Source: Rhodococcus sp. 14-2483-1-2 (GTDB lineage Bacteria > Actinomycetota > Actinomycetes > Mycobacteriales > Mycobacteriaceae). From it: 64,000 bases of DNA. The stretch's first letter is position 1, and each line of letters starts with the position of its first letter. Under the pieces are notes generated by a model. The model made no database searches. It saw nothing but the letters and a program-made list of their open reading frames with translations, and was not told the DNA's origin. Shown in pieces: positions 10,052 through 20,117 of the stretch. The stretch covers positions 434,001-498,000 of the forward strand of contig NZ_NPFW01000021.1 of assembly GCF_002259405.1 (NCBI RefSeq). The letters are read 5' to 3'. The position numbers and the translations under genes were made by a program.

Positions 10052-11407
10052 GTGTCTTCATCCCCTGAACTCGCCTCCCAGCACTCATCGTCGGTAGCCG
10101 TCACCGCTGCCGACATCGATGCCGCTGCCGTGCGAATTTCTTCGGTGGTGGCGGCGACGCCCCTGCAGCTGTGCGAGCGACTGTCTGCGGAGACGGGCGC
10201 GAAGGTCTACCTCAAGCGCGAGGACCTGCAGATCGTGCGGTCGTACAAGATTCGCGGCGCATACAACCTGATGGATCAGCTGACGGACGCCGAGCGCTCC
10301 GTGGGCGTGGTGACGGCGAGTGCAGGCAACCATGCTCAGGGCGTCGCGTTCGCGTGCCGGACGATGCAGGTGCGGGGGCGGATCTACGTCCCGGCCAACA
10401 CCCCCAAGCAGAAGCGTGACCGAATCCGGGTGCACGGCGGCGAGTTCGTCGATCTCATCGTCATCGGGGACACGTTCGACGCTGCTGCCGCAGCGGCGGC
10501 CGAGGACGTCGCTCGTACCGGTGCCACGATGGTGCCGCCGTTCGACGATCCCCGTACCGTGGCCGGCCAAGGCACCATCGCCGCCGAAATAGTCGACCAG
10601 CTCGGCAGCGCGCCGGACGTCGTCGTGATGCCCGTCGGCGGCGGCGGATGCATCGCGGGCATCTCGAGCTACCTGCGCGAGCGAGCACCGCAGACCTCAC
10701 TGGTGGGCGTCGAGCCGTCCGGAGCCGCGTCGATGACCGCCGCACTGATCGCCGGTGGCCCGGTGACGCTCTCCGACATCGATCCGTTCGTCGACGGAGC
10801 TGCCGTCCGCCGCATCGGAGACGTGCCGTACGCCGCGCTGCGGTCGCTGGGCGCGAGCGTGGTCTCGCACGCGTCGTTGCCGCTGCTCACCGCGCCGGTG
10901 TTCGACAGTGCAGGCCCCGGTGCGTTCCTGATCACGCAGATCGACGAGGGCGCGATCTGCACTGCGATGCTGGCGCTGTACCAGAACGAGGGCGTCATCG
11001 CCGAGCCCGCGGGTGCACTCGCGGTGGCTGCGCTCGAACACCTCGACATCGCCCCCGGCAGTACCGTCGTGTGCCTGGTCTCGGGTGGAAACAACGACGT
11101 CTCCCGATACGGCGAGATCCTCGAGCGCTCTCTGGTGCATTTGGGGCTCAAGCACTACTTCCTGGTGGATTTTCCGCAGGAACCCGGAGCGCTTCGCCGA
11201 TTCCTCGACGAGGTACTCGGCCCCGAGGACGACATCACGCTGTTCGAGTACGTCAAGCGAAACAACCGGGAGACCGGTGCCGCACTGGTCGGCATCGAAC
11301 TCGGGTTCGCGAGCGGATTGGGCCCGCTTCTGGAACGCATGCGGGATTCGCACCTGCACGTCGAGCAGCTGGAGCCGGGTTCCCCGGTGTACCGCTATCT
11401 GACCTGA
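10052..11407 (+). CDS. ilvA: threonine ammonia-lyase (threonine dehydratase), biosynthetic
   Basis: A pyridoxal-phosphate enzyme that deaminates threonine to 2-oxobutanoate, the first step towards isoleucine. The 451-residue protein has the PLP domain first: catalytic lysine K66 in SYKIRGAYN, the cofactor phosphate loop GGGGCIAG and the SGGNND motif. The last ~90 residues form an ACT-like regulatory domain (HYFLVDFPQEPGALRRFLDE), as in short IlvA forms that respond to isoleucine. I place the start at the GTG before SSSPELAS; the longer open frame upstream codes for arginine-rich shadow sequence. Start is uncertain because no clear ribosome site is seen. Confidence 0.93.
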   Translation: MSSSPELASQHSSSVAVTAADIDAAAVRISSVVAATPLQLCERLSAETGAKVYLKREDLQIVRSYKIRGAYNLMDQLTDAERSVGVVTASAGNHAQGVAFACRTMQVRGRIYVPANTPKQKRDRIRVHGGEFVDLIVIGDTFDAAAAAAAEDVARTGATMVPPFDDPRTVAGQGTIAAEIVDQLGSAPDVVVMPVGGGGCIAGISSYLRERAPQTSLVGVEPSGAASMTAALIAGGPVTLSDIDPFVDGAAVRRIGDVPYAALRSLGASVVSHASLPLLTAPVFDSAGPGAFLITQIDEGAICTAMLALYQNEGVIAEPAGALAVAALEHLDIAPGSTVVCLVSGGNNDVSRYGEILERSLVHLGLKHYFLVDFPQEPGALRRFLDEVLGPEDDITLFEYVKRNNRETGAALVGIELGFASGLGPLLERMRDSHLHVEQLEPGSPVYRYLT

Positions 11408-11436
11408 GTCGGCACACCGAACGTACCCGCGCGAAG

Positions 11437-11961
11437 TCACCGGCCGAGAAGGCGATCGACCACCCGTCGATGCAGGTCGGGGTCCACTCCCGGAAGATCG
11501 AGGAGGGCACCGAGGTAGATCCCGTCGCCGACGAGTCTGATGATCTCGGCCTGGACCGGATCGTCGATCTCGGTGCGCAGACCCTCGTCCCACAACCGCA
11601 TCATCTCGGTGACGGCGTCCTGCACCTCGCCGGAATTGCCGTCGACGCTGCGTAACGCGGCCAGGGTCGATCGATACAGTGCAATCTCCTTCTCGGAGAT
11701 GGAGTCGGGCGGTTGCAGATACCACTCGGCCACCGAGGTTCCGCCTGCTGCGGCGTCGGCGCGCTGCTGGTCGGCCTGGGCACCGAGTCGTCGCACCATG
11801 GCGGCGATCAGCGCGTCCTTGGTCTTGAAGTGATAGAGCAGACCGCCCTTGGAGACGCCTGCGGCGGCGGCGACGCTGTCGAGGGTCACCTTGGTCATGC
11901 CGTGTTCGATCAGCATCGATTCGAGTGCGTCGAGTATTCGGTCGCGGGTGTCCGATGACAT
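11437..11961 (-). CDS. TetR-family repressor of the adjacent efflux gene
   Basis: A 174-residue regulator. The N-terminal helix-turn-helix is typical (TLDSVAAAAGVSKGGLLYHFKTKDALIAAM); the C-terminal ligand-binding domain resembles TetR_C_33-like forms but I cannot name the ligand. The ATG of MSSDTRDR is chosen because a TAAAGT hexamer lies exactly seven bases upstream, as in leaderless genes; the longer frame would run through the operator repeats. It is divergent from the DHA2 transporter, with two 16-bp repeats between them, so autoregulation plus repression of the pump is the likely circuit. The 3' end faces ilvA with 29 bases between. Confidence 0.85.
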   Translation of the reverse strand: MSSDTRDRILDALESMLIEHGMTKVTLDSVAAAAGVSKGGLLYHFKTKDALIAAMVRRLGAQADQQRADAAAGGTSVAEWYLQPPDSISEKEIALYRSTLAALRSVDGNSGEVQDAVTEMMRLWDEGLRTEIDDPVQAEIIRLVGDGIYLGALLDLPGVDPDLHRRVVDRLLGR

Positions 11962-11968
11962 GAAAGTC

Positions 11969-12024
11969 ACTTTACCGGCTGGACGGTTCGCGGTACTCTC
12001 GATCACTGTACCGGCTGGACGGTT
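11969..12024. promoter_or_regulatory. tandem operator-like repeats between tetR and efflux pump
   Basis: The 16-mer TACCGGCTGGACGGTT occurs twice in direct orientation, at 11973-11988 and 12009-12024, exactly 36 bp apart. Each copy is itself an imperfect dyad (ACCGGCT against AGCCGGT-like halves, outer ACCG/CGGT perfect). The first copy overlaps the TAAAGT -10 of the tetR gene. Placement and spacing fit binding sites for the TetR protein. Confidence 0.72.
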
Positions 12025-12089
12025 GGTGCTCGCAGGCGTTTCGGACCCGGCCATCGCCGGCGCACCGAGCGCAGAACGTAGGAGATGTA

Positions 12090-13646
12090 GTGAGTGACAT
12101 GCGCACCGGATCGGTGCACGAGGTAGCCGGGGGATCCGAGCACCGGGCGACCCCTCGGGACTGGCTCGGTTTGGTGGTGCTGGCGTTCGCGGTGCTGCTC
12201 ATCGCTGTCGATGGCACCGTCCTCGATCTGGCACTGCCGTTCATCAGTTCGGACTTGGCACCGACCAGCAACCAGCTGCTGTGGATCATCGACGTCTACT
12301 CGTTCGTCCTGGCCGGCCTGCTCATCACCATGGGCACGCTCGGCGATCGCATCGGCCGTCGCCGACTGCTGCTGATCGGAGCAGCGGGCTTCGGCATCGC
12401 CTCGCTCGTCGCCGCTGTGTCGACCAGCGCCGAGATGCTCATCGCCGCGCGGGTGTTGCAAGGTATTTCCGGCGCGACCTTGATGCCCGCGACGCTCGGC
12501 CTGATCAGGACCATCTTCCTGAACCCGCGTCAGCGTGTCGCCGCCATCGGCGTGTGGGGCGCGATGGCGGGTGGCGGTGCTGCGGCCGGTCCACTCGTGG
12601 GCGGTTGGCTGCTCGAGCACTTCTGGTGGGGCTCGGTGTTTCTCATCAACATTCCCGTGATGATCGTGCTGATCGCGCTCGGGCCACTGGTGATTCCCGA
12701 GTCCAAGGATCCGAATCCGGGCCGCTTCGACCTCACGAGTTCGGCGCTGTCGATGCTCGCCATCGTGCCCGTGGTGTTCGCGGTGAAAGAAACCGCAGCG
12801 CACGGATTCGACGTGGTGTACCTGCTCTCCGCCGTGATCGGTGTGATCGCCGGCTTCGTGTTCGTCCGCCGGCAGCGGACCCTCGCCGCGCCGATGATCG
12901 ACCTGAGGCTGTTCGCGAACCGGGCGTTCTCGACGGGCGTCGCCACGAACTTCCTGTCGGTGTTCGCCCTCGCCGGGGTGCTGTTCTTCGGCTCGCAGTA
13001 CCTGCAGCTCGTACTCGGCAACAGCCCGCTCGAAGCCGGATTGCTGCTGCTACCGGGCACGGCGGCCAGTATCGTCACCTCACTGCTGGTTGCGGTGCTG
13101 GTTCGATACTTCAGCGCGGGAACGGTTCTCGGCGTCGCGATGTTCGTGGCCGCCGCGGGCGCAGGCCTCCTGGTCGGCCTCGCAACCGACAGCGGCCCGG
13201 CGTTGTTCATCGCCGGATTCGTCCTCGTCGGAGCGGGAGTCGGTGTCGCGCTGACGCTGACCTCCGAGTTGGTCGTCAGCTCCGTCGAACCCGAACGAGC
13301 GGGAGCTGCCTCGGCGGTGTCGGAGACCGCGTACGAGCTGGGTATCGCGCTGGGTGTCGCCGTGCTCGGCACCGTCGTGATGGCCATCTTCCGTCGCGGA
13401 ATCGACGTCACCCAGCTGACCCCCGAGCTCGGAGCCAAGGCAGGCGAGACACTCGGCGGAGCGGATGCGGTGGCTCGTGAGTTGCCGGACTCGGTGGCGA
13501 CGGTTCTGCTCGATTCCGCACATGCTGCGTTCGTATCGGGCATGCATGTCGCGGCCGTCGCCACCGCGGTGGTGCTGGCGATCACCGCCGTGTTCGTCCT
13601 GGTCAATCTACGCAGGCGTCAGGACTCCAGCACGACGACGGAGTGA
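12090..13646 (+). CDS. DHA2-family (14-TMS) MFS drug efflux transporter
   Basis: A 518-residue proton-coupled exporter of the EmrB/QacA group. The N-terminal signature is ALPFISSDLAPTSNQLLWIIDVYSF, shortened here to the conserved LWIIDVYSFVLAG; motif A is GTLGDRIGRRRLLLIG and motif C appears as GVWGAMAGGGAAAGPLVGG. Fourteen hydrophobic segments are visible, matching DHA2. Substrates cannot be predicted, although family members export cationic dyes, quaternary ammonium compounds and some antibiotics. The GTG start has AGGAG five bases before it. It is divergent from a TetR gene and probably induced when that repressor binds a ligand. Its end overlaps treZ by 28 bases on the other strand. Confidence 0.9.
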   Translation: MSDMRTGSVHEVAGGSEHRATPRDWLGLVVLAFAVLLIAVDGTVLDLALPFISSDLAPTSNQLLWIIDVYSFVLAGLLITMGTLGDRIGRRRLLLIGAAGFGIASLVAAVSTSAEMLIAARVLQGISGATLMPATLGLIRTIFLNPRQRVAAIGVWGAMAGGGAAAGPLVGGWLLEHFWWGSVFLINIPVMIVLIALGPLVIPESKDPNPGRFDLTSSALSMLAIVPVVFAVKETAAHGFDVVYLLSAVIGVIAGFVFVRRQRTLAAPMIDLRLFANRAFSTGVATNFLSVFALAGVLFFGSQYLQLVLGNSPLEAGLLLLPGTAASIVTSLLVAVLVRYFSAGTVLGVAMFVAAAGAGLLVGLATDSGPALFIAGFVLVGAGVGVALTLTSELVVSSVEPERAGAASAVSETAYELGIALGVAVLGTVVMAIFRRGIDVTQLTPELGAKAGETLGGADAVARELPDSVATVLLDSAHAAFVSGMHVAAVATAVVLAITAVFVLVNLRRRQDSSTTTE

Positions 13647-15394
13647 CCAGGAACCGTGGTGGCGGAGCCGGTCCGGTCCGAGGTCGTCGGCTCCCACTCG
13701 AGCAGGGCGGAGCCGCCGACCGGCACCGCCACCGCGGATTCGGACAGGTTGCACACCACGCTGATGCGGCCTCGGCGAACGACGATCCACTTCGCGTCCT
13801 CGTCGTACTCCACCTTCACGTGGTCGAGCCACGGATCGGTCAATTCGGTCCGGTCACGGCGCAGCCGCAACAGATCGCGGTAGACGGCCAACAGTCGCGC
13901 ATGATCGCCGTCGCCCAGCTCCGCCCAGTTCAGCTTCGATCGCGTGAACGTCTCGGGATCCTGCGGATCCGGGATGTCGCTCTTGTCCCAACCGTGCTCG
14001 GCGAACTCCGCTTTGCGCCCCTCTGCGGTGGCCTTGCCCAGCTCGGGCTCGGGGTGCGAGGTGAAGAACTGGAACGGCGTCGACGCTCCCCATTCTTCGC
14101 CCATGAACAGCATCGGAGTGTAGGGCGAGGTCAGCACCAGGGCGGCCTTGATCGCGAGCTGGCCGGGGGAGAGGTAGAAGCCCGGTCGATCGCCGATCGC
14201 ACGGTTGCCCACCTGGTCGTGCGTGGTCGTGTAGGTCACCAGGGAGCTGGCCGGGATTCGTCGGGTGTCCAGCGGGCGACCGTGGATACGGCCGCGGAAA
14301 CTCGAGTACGTTCCGGCGTGAAAGAAGCCCTGCCGCAGCGTGTTCGCAAGCCCCTGCAGCGAACCGAAATCGCCGTAGTAGCCCTGCCGCTCACCGGAGA
14401 CCGCGGCATGGATCGCATGGTGGATGTCGTCGTCCCACTGGGCGTCGAGTCCGTAACCGCCGCCCGACCGAGCGGTGATCAGCATCGGATCGTTGAGATC
14501 GCTCTCGGCGATCAGGGTCAGTGGCCGACCCAGATGTGCCGAGAGACTTCGGGTTTCGATCGACAGCTGTTCGAGCAGGTGCACCGCAGTGTGGTCGACG
14601 ATCGCGTGTACTGCGTCGAGTCGCAGCGCGTCGATGTGGAACTCGGAGAACCACCGCAGCGCGTTGTCGAGGGCGTAGCGTCGCACCTCGCCCGAGTCGG
14701 CCTCGGCGTAGTTGATCGCCTGGCCCCAACTGTTGGCACCCTCGGTCATGTACGGGCCGAAGCGGTCCAGGTAGTTGCCGGACGGGCCGAGGTGGTTGTA
14801 GACCACGTCGAGAACGACGCCGATGCCGCGGCCATGGCAGGCATCGACCAAGCGCTGCAAGCCTTCCGGGCCGCCGTACGTCTCGTGCACGGTGTACCAG
14901 AGCACACCGTCGTAGCCCCAGTTGTGCACGCCGTTGAACCCGTTGACCGGCATGATCTCGACGAATGTCACGCCGAGGTCGACCAGATGATCGAGCTTGG
15001 TGATGGCCGCGTCGAACGTGCCCTCGTCGGTGAACGTGCCGATGTGCAGCTCGTAGATCGACGAGCCGGGCAGTTGCCGTCCGGTCCAGGCGGCGTCGGT
15101 CCACAGCGTCGGATCGACCTGGAAGACCTGGGACAGCTCGTGTACGCCGTCGGGCTGCCGAGGCGACCGCGGATCCGGGAGCGCCTTGTCTGCGTCGTCG
15201 AGCAGGAAGCCGTAACGACTCGTCGGGCTGCAGTCGACATCCGCGTGCCACCACCCGTTCGAGGAGCGCTGCATCGGATGCACCGTGTCGTCGAGCTGGA
15301 GGCGGACGGTCTCGGGGGTCGGTGCCCAGACCTGGAACCGACGAGTCGCTGCCGGTGATGTCACTGCTGTCGATGTCGCTGCTGTCGATGTCAC
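13619..15394 (-). CDS. treZ: malto-oligosyltrehalose trehalohydrolase
   Basis: Cytoplasmic GH13 enzyme that releases trehalose from the maltooligosyl-trehalose made by TreY. The 591-residue protein has an N-terminal beta domain (FQVWAPTPETVRLQL), then the barrel: VTFVEIMPVNGFNG, VVLDVVYNHLGPSGNYL, the nucleophile Asp in ALRLDAVHAI and the acid/base Glu in LIAESDLND. The C-terminal beta domain is complete. It is third in the operon glgX-treY-treZ; the GTG start overlaps the treY stop by four bases. The first 17 residues are an odd low-complexity stretch (TSTAATSTAVTSPAAT) encoded by a 15-bp tandem repeat and may be dispensable. Confidence 0.96.
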   Translation of the reverse strand: MTSTAATSTAVTSPAATRRFQVWAPTPETVRLQLDDTVHPMQRSSNGWWHADVDCSPTSRYGFLLDDADKALPDPRSPRQPDGVHELSQVFQVDPTLWTDAAWTGRQLPGSSIYELHIGTFTDEGTFDAAITKLDHLVDLGVTFVEIMPVNGFNGVHNWGYDGVLWYTVHETYGGPEGLQRLVDACHGRGIGVVLDVVYNHLGPSGNYLDRFGPYMTEGANSWGQAINYAEADSGEVRRYALDNALRWFSEFHIDALRLDAVHAIVDHTAVHLLEQLSIETRSLSAHLGRPLTLIAESDLNDPMLITARSGGGYGLDAQWDDDIHHAIHAAVSGERQGYYGDFGSLQGLANTLRQGFFHAGTYSSFRGRIHGRPLDTRRIPASSLVTYTTTHDQVGNRAIGDRPGFYLSPGQLAIKAALVLTSPYTPMLFMGEEWGASTPFQFFTSHPEPELGKATAEGRKAEFAEHGWDKSDIPDPQDPETFTRSKLNWAELGDGDHARLLAVYRDLLRLRRDRTELTDPWLDHVKVEYDEDAKWIVVRRGRISVVCNLSESAVAVPVGGSALLEWEPTTSDRTGSATTVPGHSVVVLES

Positions 15395-15396
15395 TG
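15357..15396 (-). repeat. 15-bp tandem repeat in the treZ start region
   Basis: On the plus strand GATGTCACTGCTGTC is followed by a copy with one change and by a third partial copy, about 2.7 units. The repeat encodes the Thr/Ser/Ala-rich first residues of TreZ and spans the treY stop. Copy number may vary by slippage without breaking the frame, because the unit is a multiple of three. Confidence 0.75.
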
Positions 15397-17766
15397 TGTC
15401 ACCGCTTCTTCGTTGTCGCGCACCAGGAGTGCGACCGGGAGTGAGGCGAACATCTCGGCGACCGACACGGTGCCGGTGTGTTCGACGTCGGTAATCCGAT
15501 CGCGCCAGCGGCCGTCGGGCAGGGACACGGTTGTCTCACCCCAACCCTGCTCGGAGACGCCGAGTGAGAGTCTGGTGGCCAGTGCGATCACGTCGGCGTT
15601 GCCGGCCAGTGGGCCACGCGCGAATCCGACGAGGTGCTCGGCTGCGGATCCGTTCGCGACGATGGGGGTGTAGGTTCCGCCGACGAAACTTTCGGGTCGC
15701 TCGCGTCGCACGTGCAGTGCGGAGCGAACGACGGCGAGCTTGGCAGCACCCGTATCGACCGAGAGTGCAGCGGAGTTCGACGCGGCGAGCATCGATCGAC
15801 GGACCGAGTAGTCGACGGGCCGTCTGTTGTCGGGGTCGACGAGCGAGTCCTCCCACAACTCGGTGCCCTGGTACACATCGGGGATACCGGGCCCGGCCAG
15901 GTTCAGCAGTTTCTGACCCAGTGCGCCGGAATGGCCGTGCGGAGCGAGCTTCTCGACGAGCATCGACATCGAACGCGCGACGGCACCGTCGAAGATCGCG
16001 TCGAGCCAGCTGTGTACCGCGGACTCGAATTCCTCGTCCGGGTCGGTCCACGTCGTGCGAAGGGCTGCCTCGCGGATCGCCTTCTCCGCGTATGCGTGGA
16101 CGCGTTCACGCAACGAGGAGGTGACCACGCCGTCCGTCGGCCAGACTCCGAACAGGTTCTGCCACAGGAACATTCCAGTGGTGCCGTCTGGACTCGGGGC
16201 CAGTTCTTCCCAGTCGGTGATGCATCGGGCCCACAGTTCGGGAGTCTGCGACAGCACGCCGATGCGCGCTCGCACATCCTCGCCTCGCTTGGTGTCGTGA
16301 GTCGACAGCGTGGTCATCGCAGCAGGCCAACGCTTCGCGCGGTCCGCATTGGTGAGATGGAAGAACTCTGTGCTGCAACCGAATCGGCTGGGATCGCCGC
16401 CGACCTCCTGCAGCGAGATGAGCCGGTTGGCGCGATAGAACAAGCAGTCCTCGACGCCCTTGGCGGTGACGGCACCGCACACCTGATCGAATCGCACCGG
16501 CGATTCGGCACCGCCGATGAGAGCTGTCGTCAACGCACCGAGGCCGGCTGCCAGTTCGGGCTGCTCCTCGCCGATCTCCGCGATCACGCCGGGCAGGACG
16601 CGGGCGAGCGGCGCGTAGTCGGTCCTGTACACGGGAACGGCCGCGACGACGGCGACGATCGCGTCGATGACGGACTCGAGATCGACGCTCGTGCCGGACT
16701 CGCGCACGACGGCCCGCGCCAGGCGTCGTACCTCCGGGGACAGATCCCCGCGGGCGACACCGGTCTTGAGGTCGAGTTCCGTCTCGTGCAGCGTCTCGCT
16801 GTCGTAGGCGATGCCCGAGCGCACCTGGGACAACGCGGTGAGCGCGTGCACGCCCTCGGGGTCGACGAACACTCCGCCGACTGCGGCCAGGGCGTCGTAT
16901 CCGGTCGTGCCGTCGACGGGGAGCGACTCGTCCAACGGTTCGCCGTCGGCGAGAATCTTCTCGATGACCAGCCACCGATCGGGGCCGAGAAGTCCGCGTA
17001 GTTCGGTGAGGTAGCCGGCGGGGTCGGCCAGACCATCGGGATGGTCGACGCGAAGTCCGTCGATCAGACCGTCCTCGATCCAACTGGCCACCTGACGATG
17101 GGAGTCGGTGAAGACGTCGAGGTCTTCCTGCCGAATTCCCGCGAGGCCGTTGACCGAGAAGAACCGTCGGTACCCGATCAGCCCGTCGGACCAGCTCACC
17201 AGTCGGTACGACTGACGGTCGTGCACGGCCTGCGCGTCGCCGCTGTCCGTGCCGTCGGCGATGGGGAAGCGGTGCTCGTAGAACGCGAGCAGAGGCTGGT
17301 CCTCGGAGCGGTCGACGGTCAGCTCACCGACGTCGCTCGCGCTACCCAGGACGGGGATGGCGATCTTGCCGTCGACGCCGTTGTCGGCTCCGAAGTCGAT
17401 GTCGAAGTACGTTGCGTACTCGGAGTCGCGACCACGCCGCAGTACGTCCCACCACCATCCGTTCTGCCGCGGATCCTCCACTCCGACGTGGTTGGGCACG
17501 ATGTCGACGATGATCCCCATGCCCAGTTCGGCAGCACGAGAATGCAACTGCGTGAATGCCTCTCGGCCCCCGAGTGCGGCCGAGACAGTCGAGGTGTCGG
17601 TGACATCGTAACCGTGGGTCGAGCCCTCGGTCGCAGTGAGGATGGGCGACAGATAGAGGTGGGTGACGCCGAGGTCGTGTAAATAATCGACCACGTCGGA
17701 GGCGTCGGCCAGGGTGAAGGCATCGCCCCGCAGTTGTAACCGGTATGTACTGGTGGGCAGCGGCAT
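15391..17766 (-). CDS. treY: malto-oligosyltrehalose synthase
   Basis: GH13 intramolecular transglycosylase, 791 residues, that turns the reducing-end alpha-1,4 bond of maltodextrins into the alpha-1,1 bond of trehalose. Signature segments are PTSTYRLQL at the N-terminus, THLYLSPILTAT, IIVDIVPNHVGV, the nucleophile Asp in GLRVDHPDGLADP and the acid/base Glu in LVIEKIL. Length is normal for the family. It lies three bases after glgX and overlaps treZ by four bases. With TreZ it completes the TreYZ route, which in actinobacteria recycles glycogen into the stress protectant and cell-wall precursor trehalose. Confidence 0.97.
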   Translation of the reverse strand: MPLPTSTYRLQLRGDAFTLADASDVVDYLHDLGVTHLYLSPILTATEGSTHGYDVTDTSTVSAALGGREAFTQLHSRAAELGMGIIVDIVPNHVGVEDPRQNGWWWDVLRRGRDSEYATYFDIDFGADNGVDGKIAIPVLGSASDVGELTVDRSEDQPLLAFYEHRFPIADGTDSGDAQAVHDRQSYRLVSWSDGLIGYRRFFSVNGLAGIRQEDLDVFTDSHRQVASWIEDGLIDGLRVDHPDGLADPAGYLTELRGLLGPDRWLVIEKILADGEPLDESLPVDGTTGYDALAAVGGVFVDPEGVHALTALSQVRSGIAYDSETLHETELDLKTGVARGDLSPEVRRLARAVVRESGTSVDLESVIDAIVAVVAAVPVYRTDYAPLARVLPGVIAEIGEEQPELAAGLGALTTALIGGAESPVRFDQVCGAVTAKGVEDCLFYRANRLISLQEVGGDPSRFGCSTEFFHLTNADRAKRWPAAMTTLSTHDTKRGEDVRARIGVLSQTPELWARCITDWEELAPSPDGTTGMFLWQNLFGVWPTDGVVTSSLRERVHAYAEKAIREAALRTTWTDPDEEFESAVHSWLDAIFDGAVARSMSMLVEKLAPHGHSGALGQKLLNLAGPGIPDVYQGTELWEDSLVDPDNRRPVDYSVRRSMLAASNSAALSVDTGAAKLAVVRSALHVRRERPESFVGGTYTPIVANGSAAEHLVGFARGPLAGNADVIALATRLSLGVSEQGWGETTVSLPDGRWRDRITDVEHTGTVSVAEMFASLPVALLVRDNEEAVTQ

Positions 17767-17769
17767 ATG

Positions 17770-20061
<2,292 letters not shown>

Positions 20062-20117
20062 GGATCAACCCTACTGTGGCGGGTGGGCCCGGGCTTACCG
20101 AGCGCGACCCGCTCCGG

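Noticed and set aside
13643..15358. 571-residue open frame antisense to treZ
   Set aside because: Composition is a GC shadow and treZ has all its catalytic motifs on the other strand.
15634..17001. 455-residue open frame antisense to treY
   Set aside because: No domain, no ribosome site; treY is certain.
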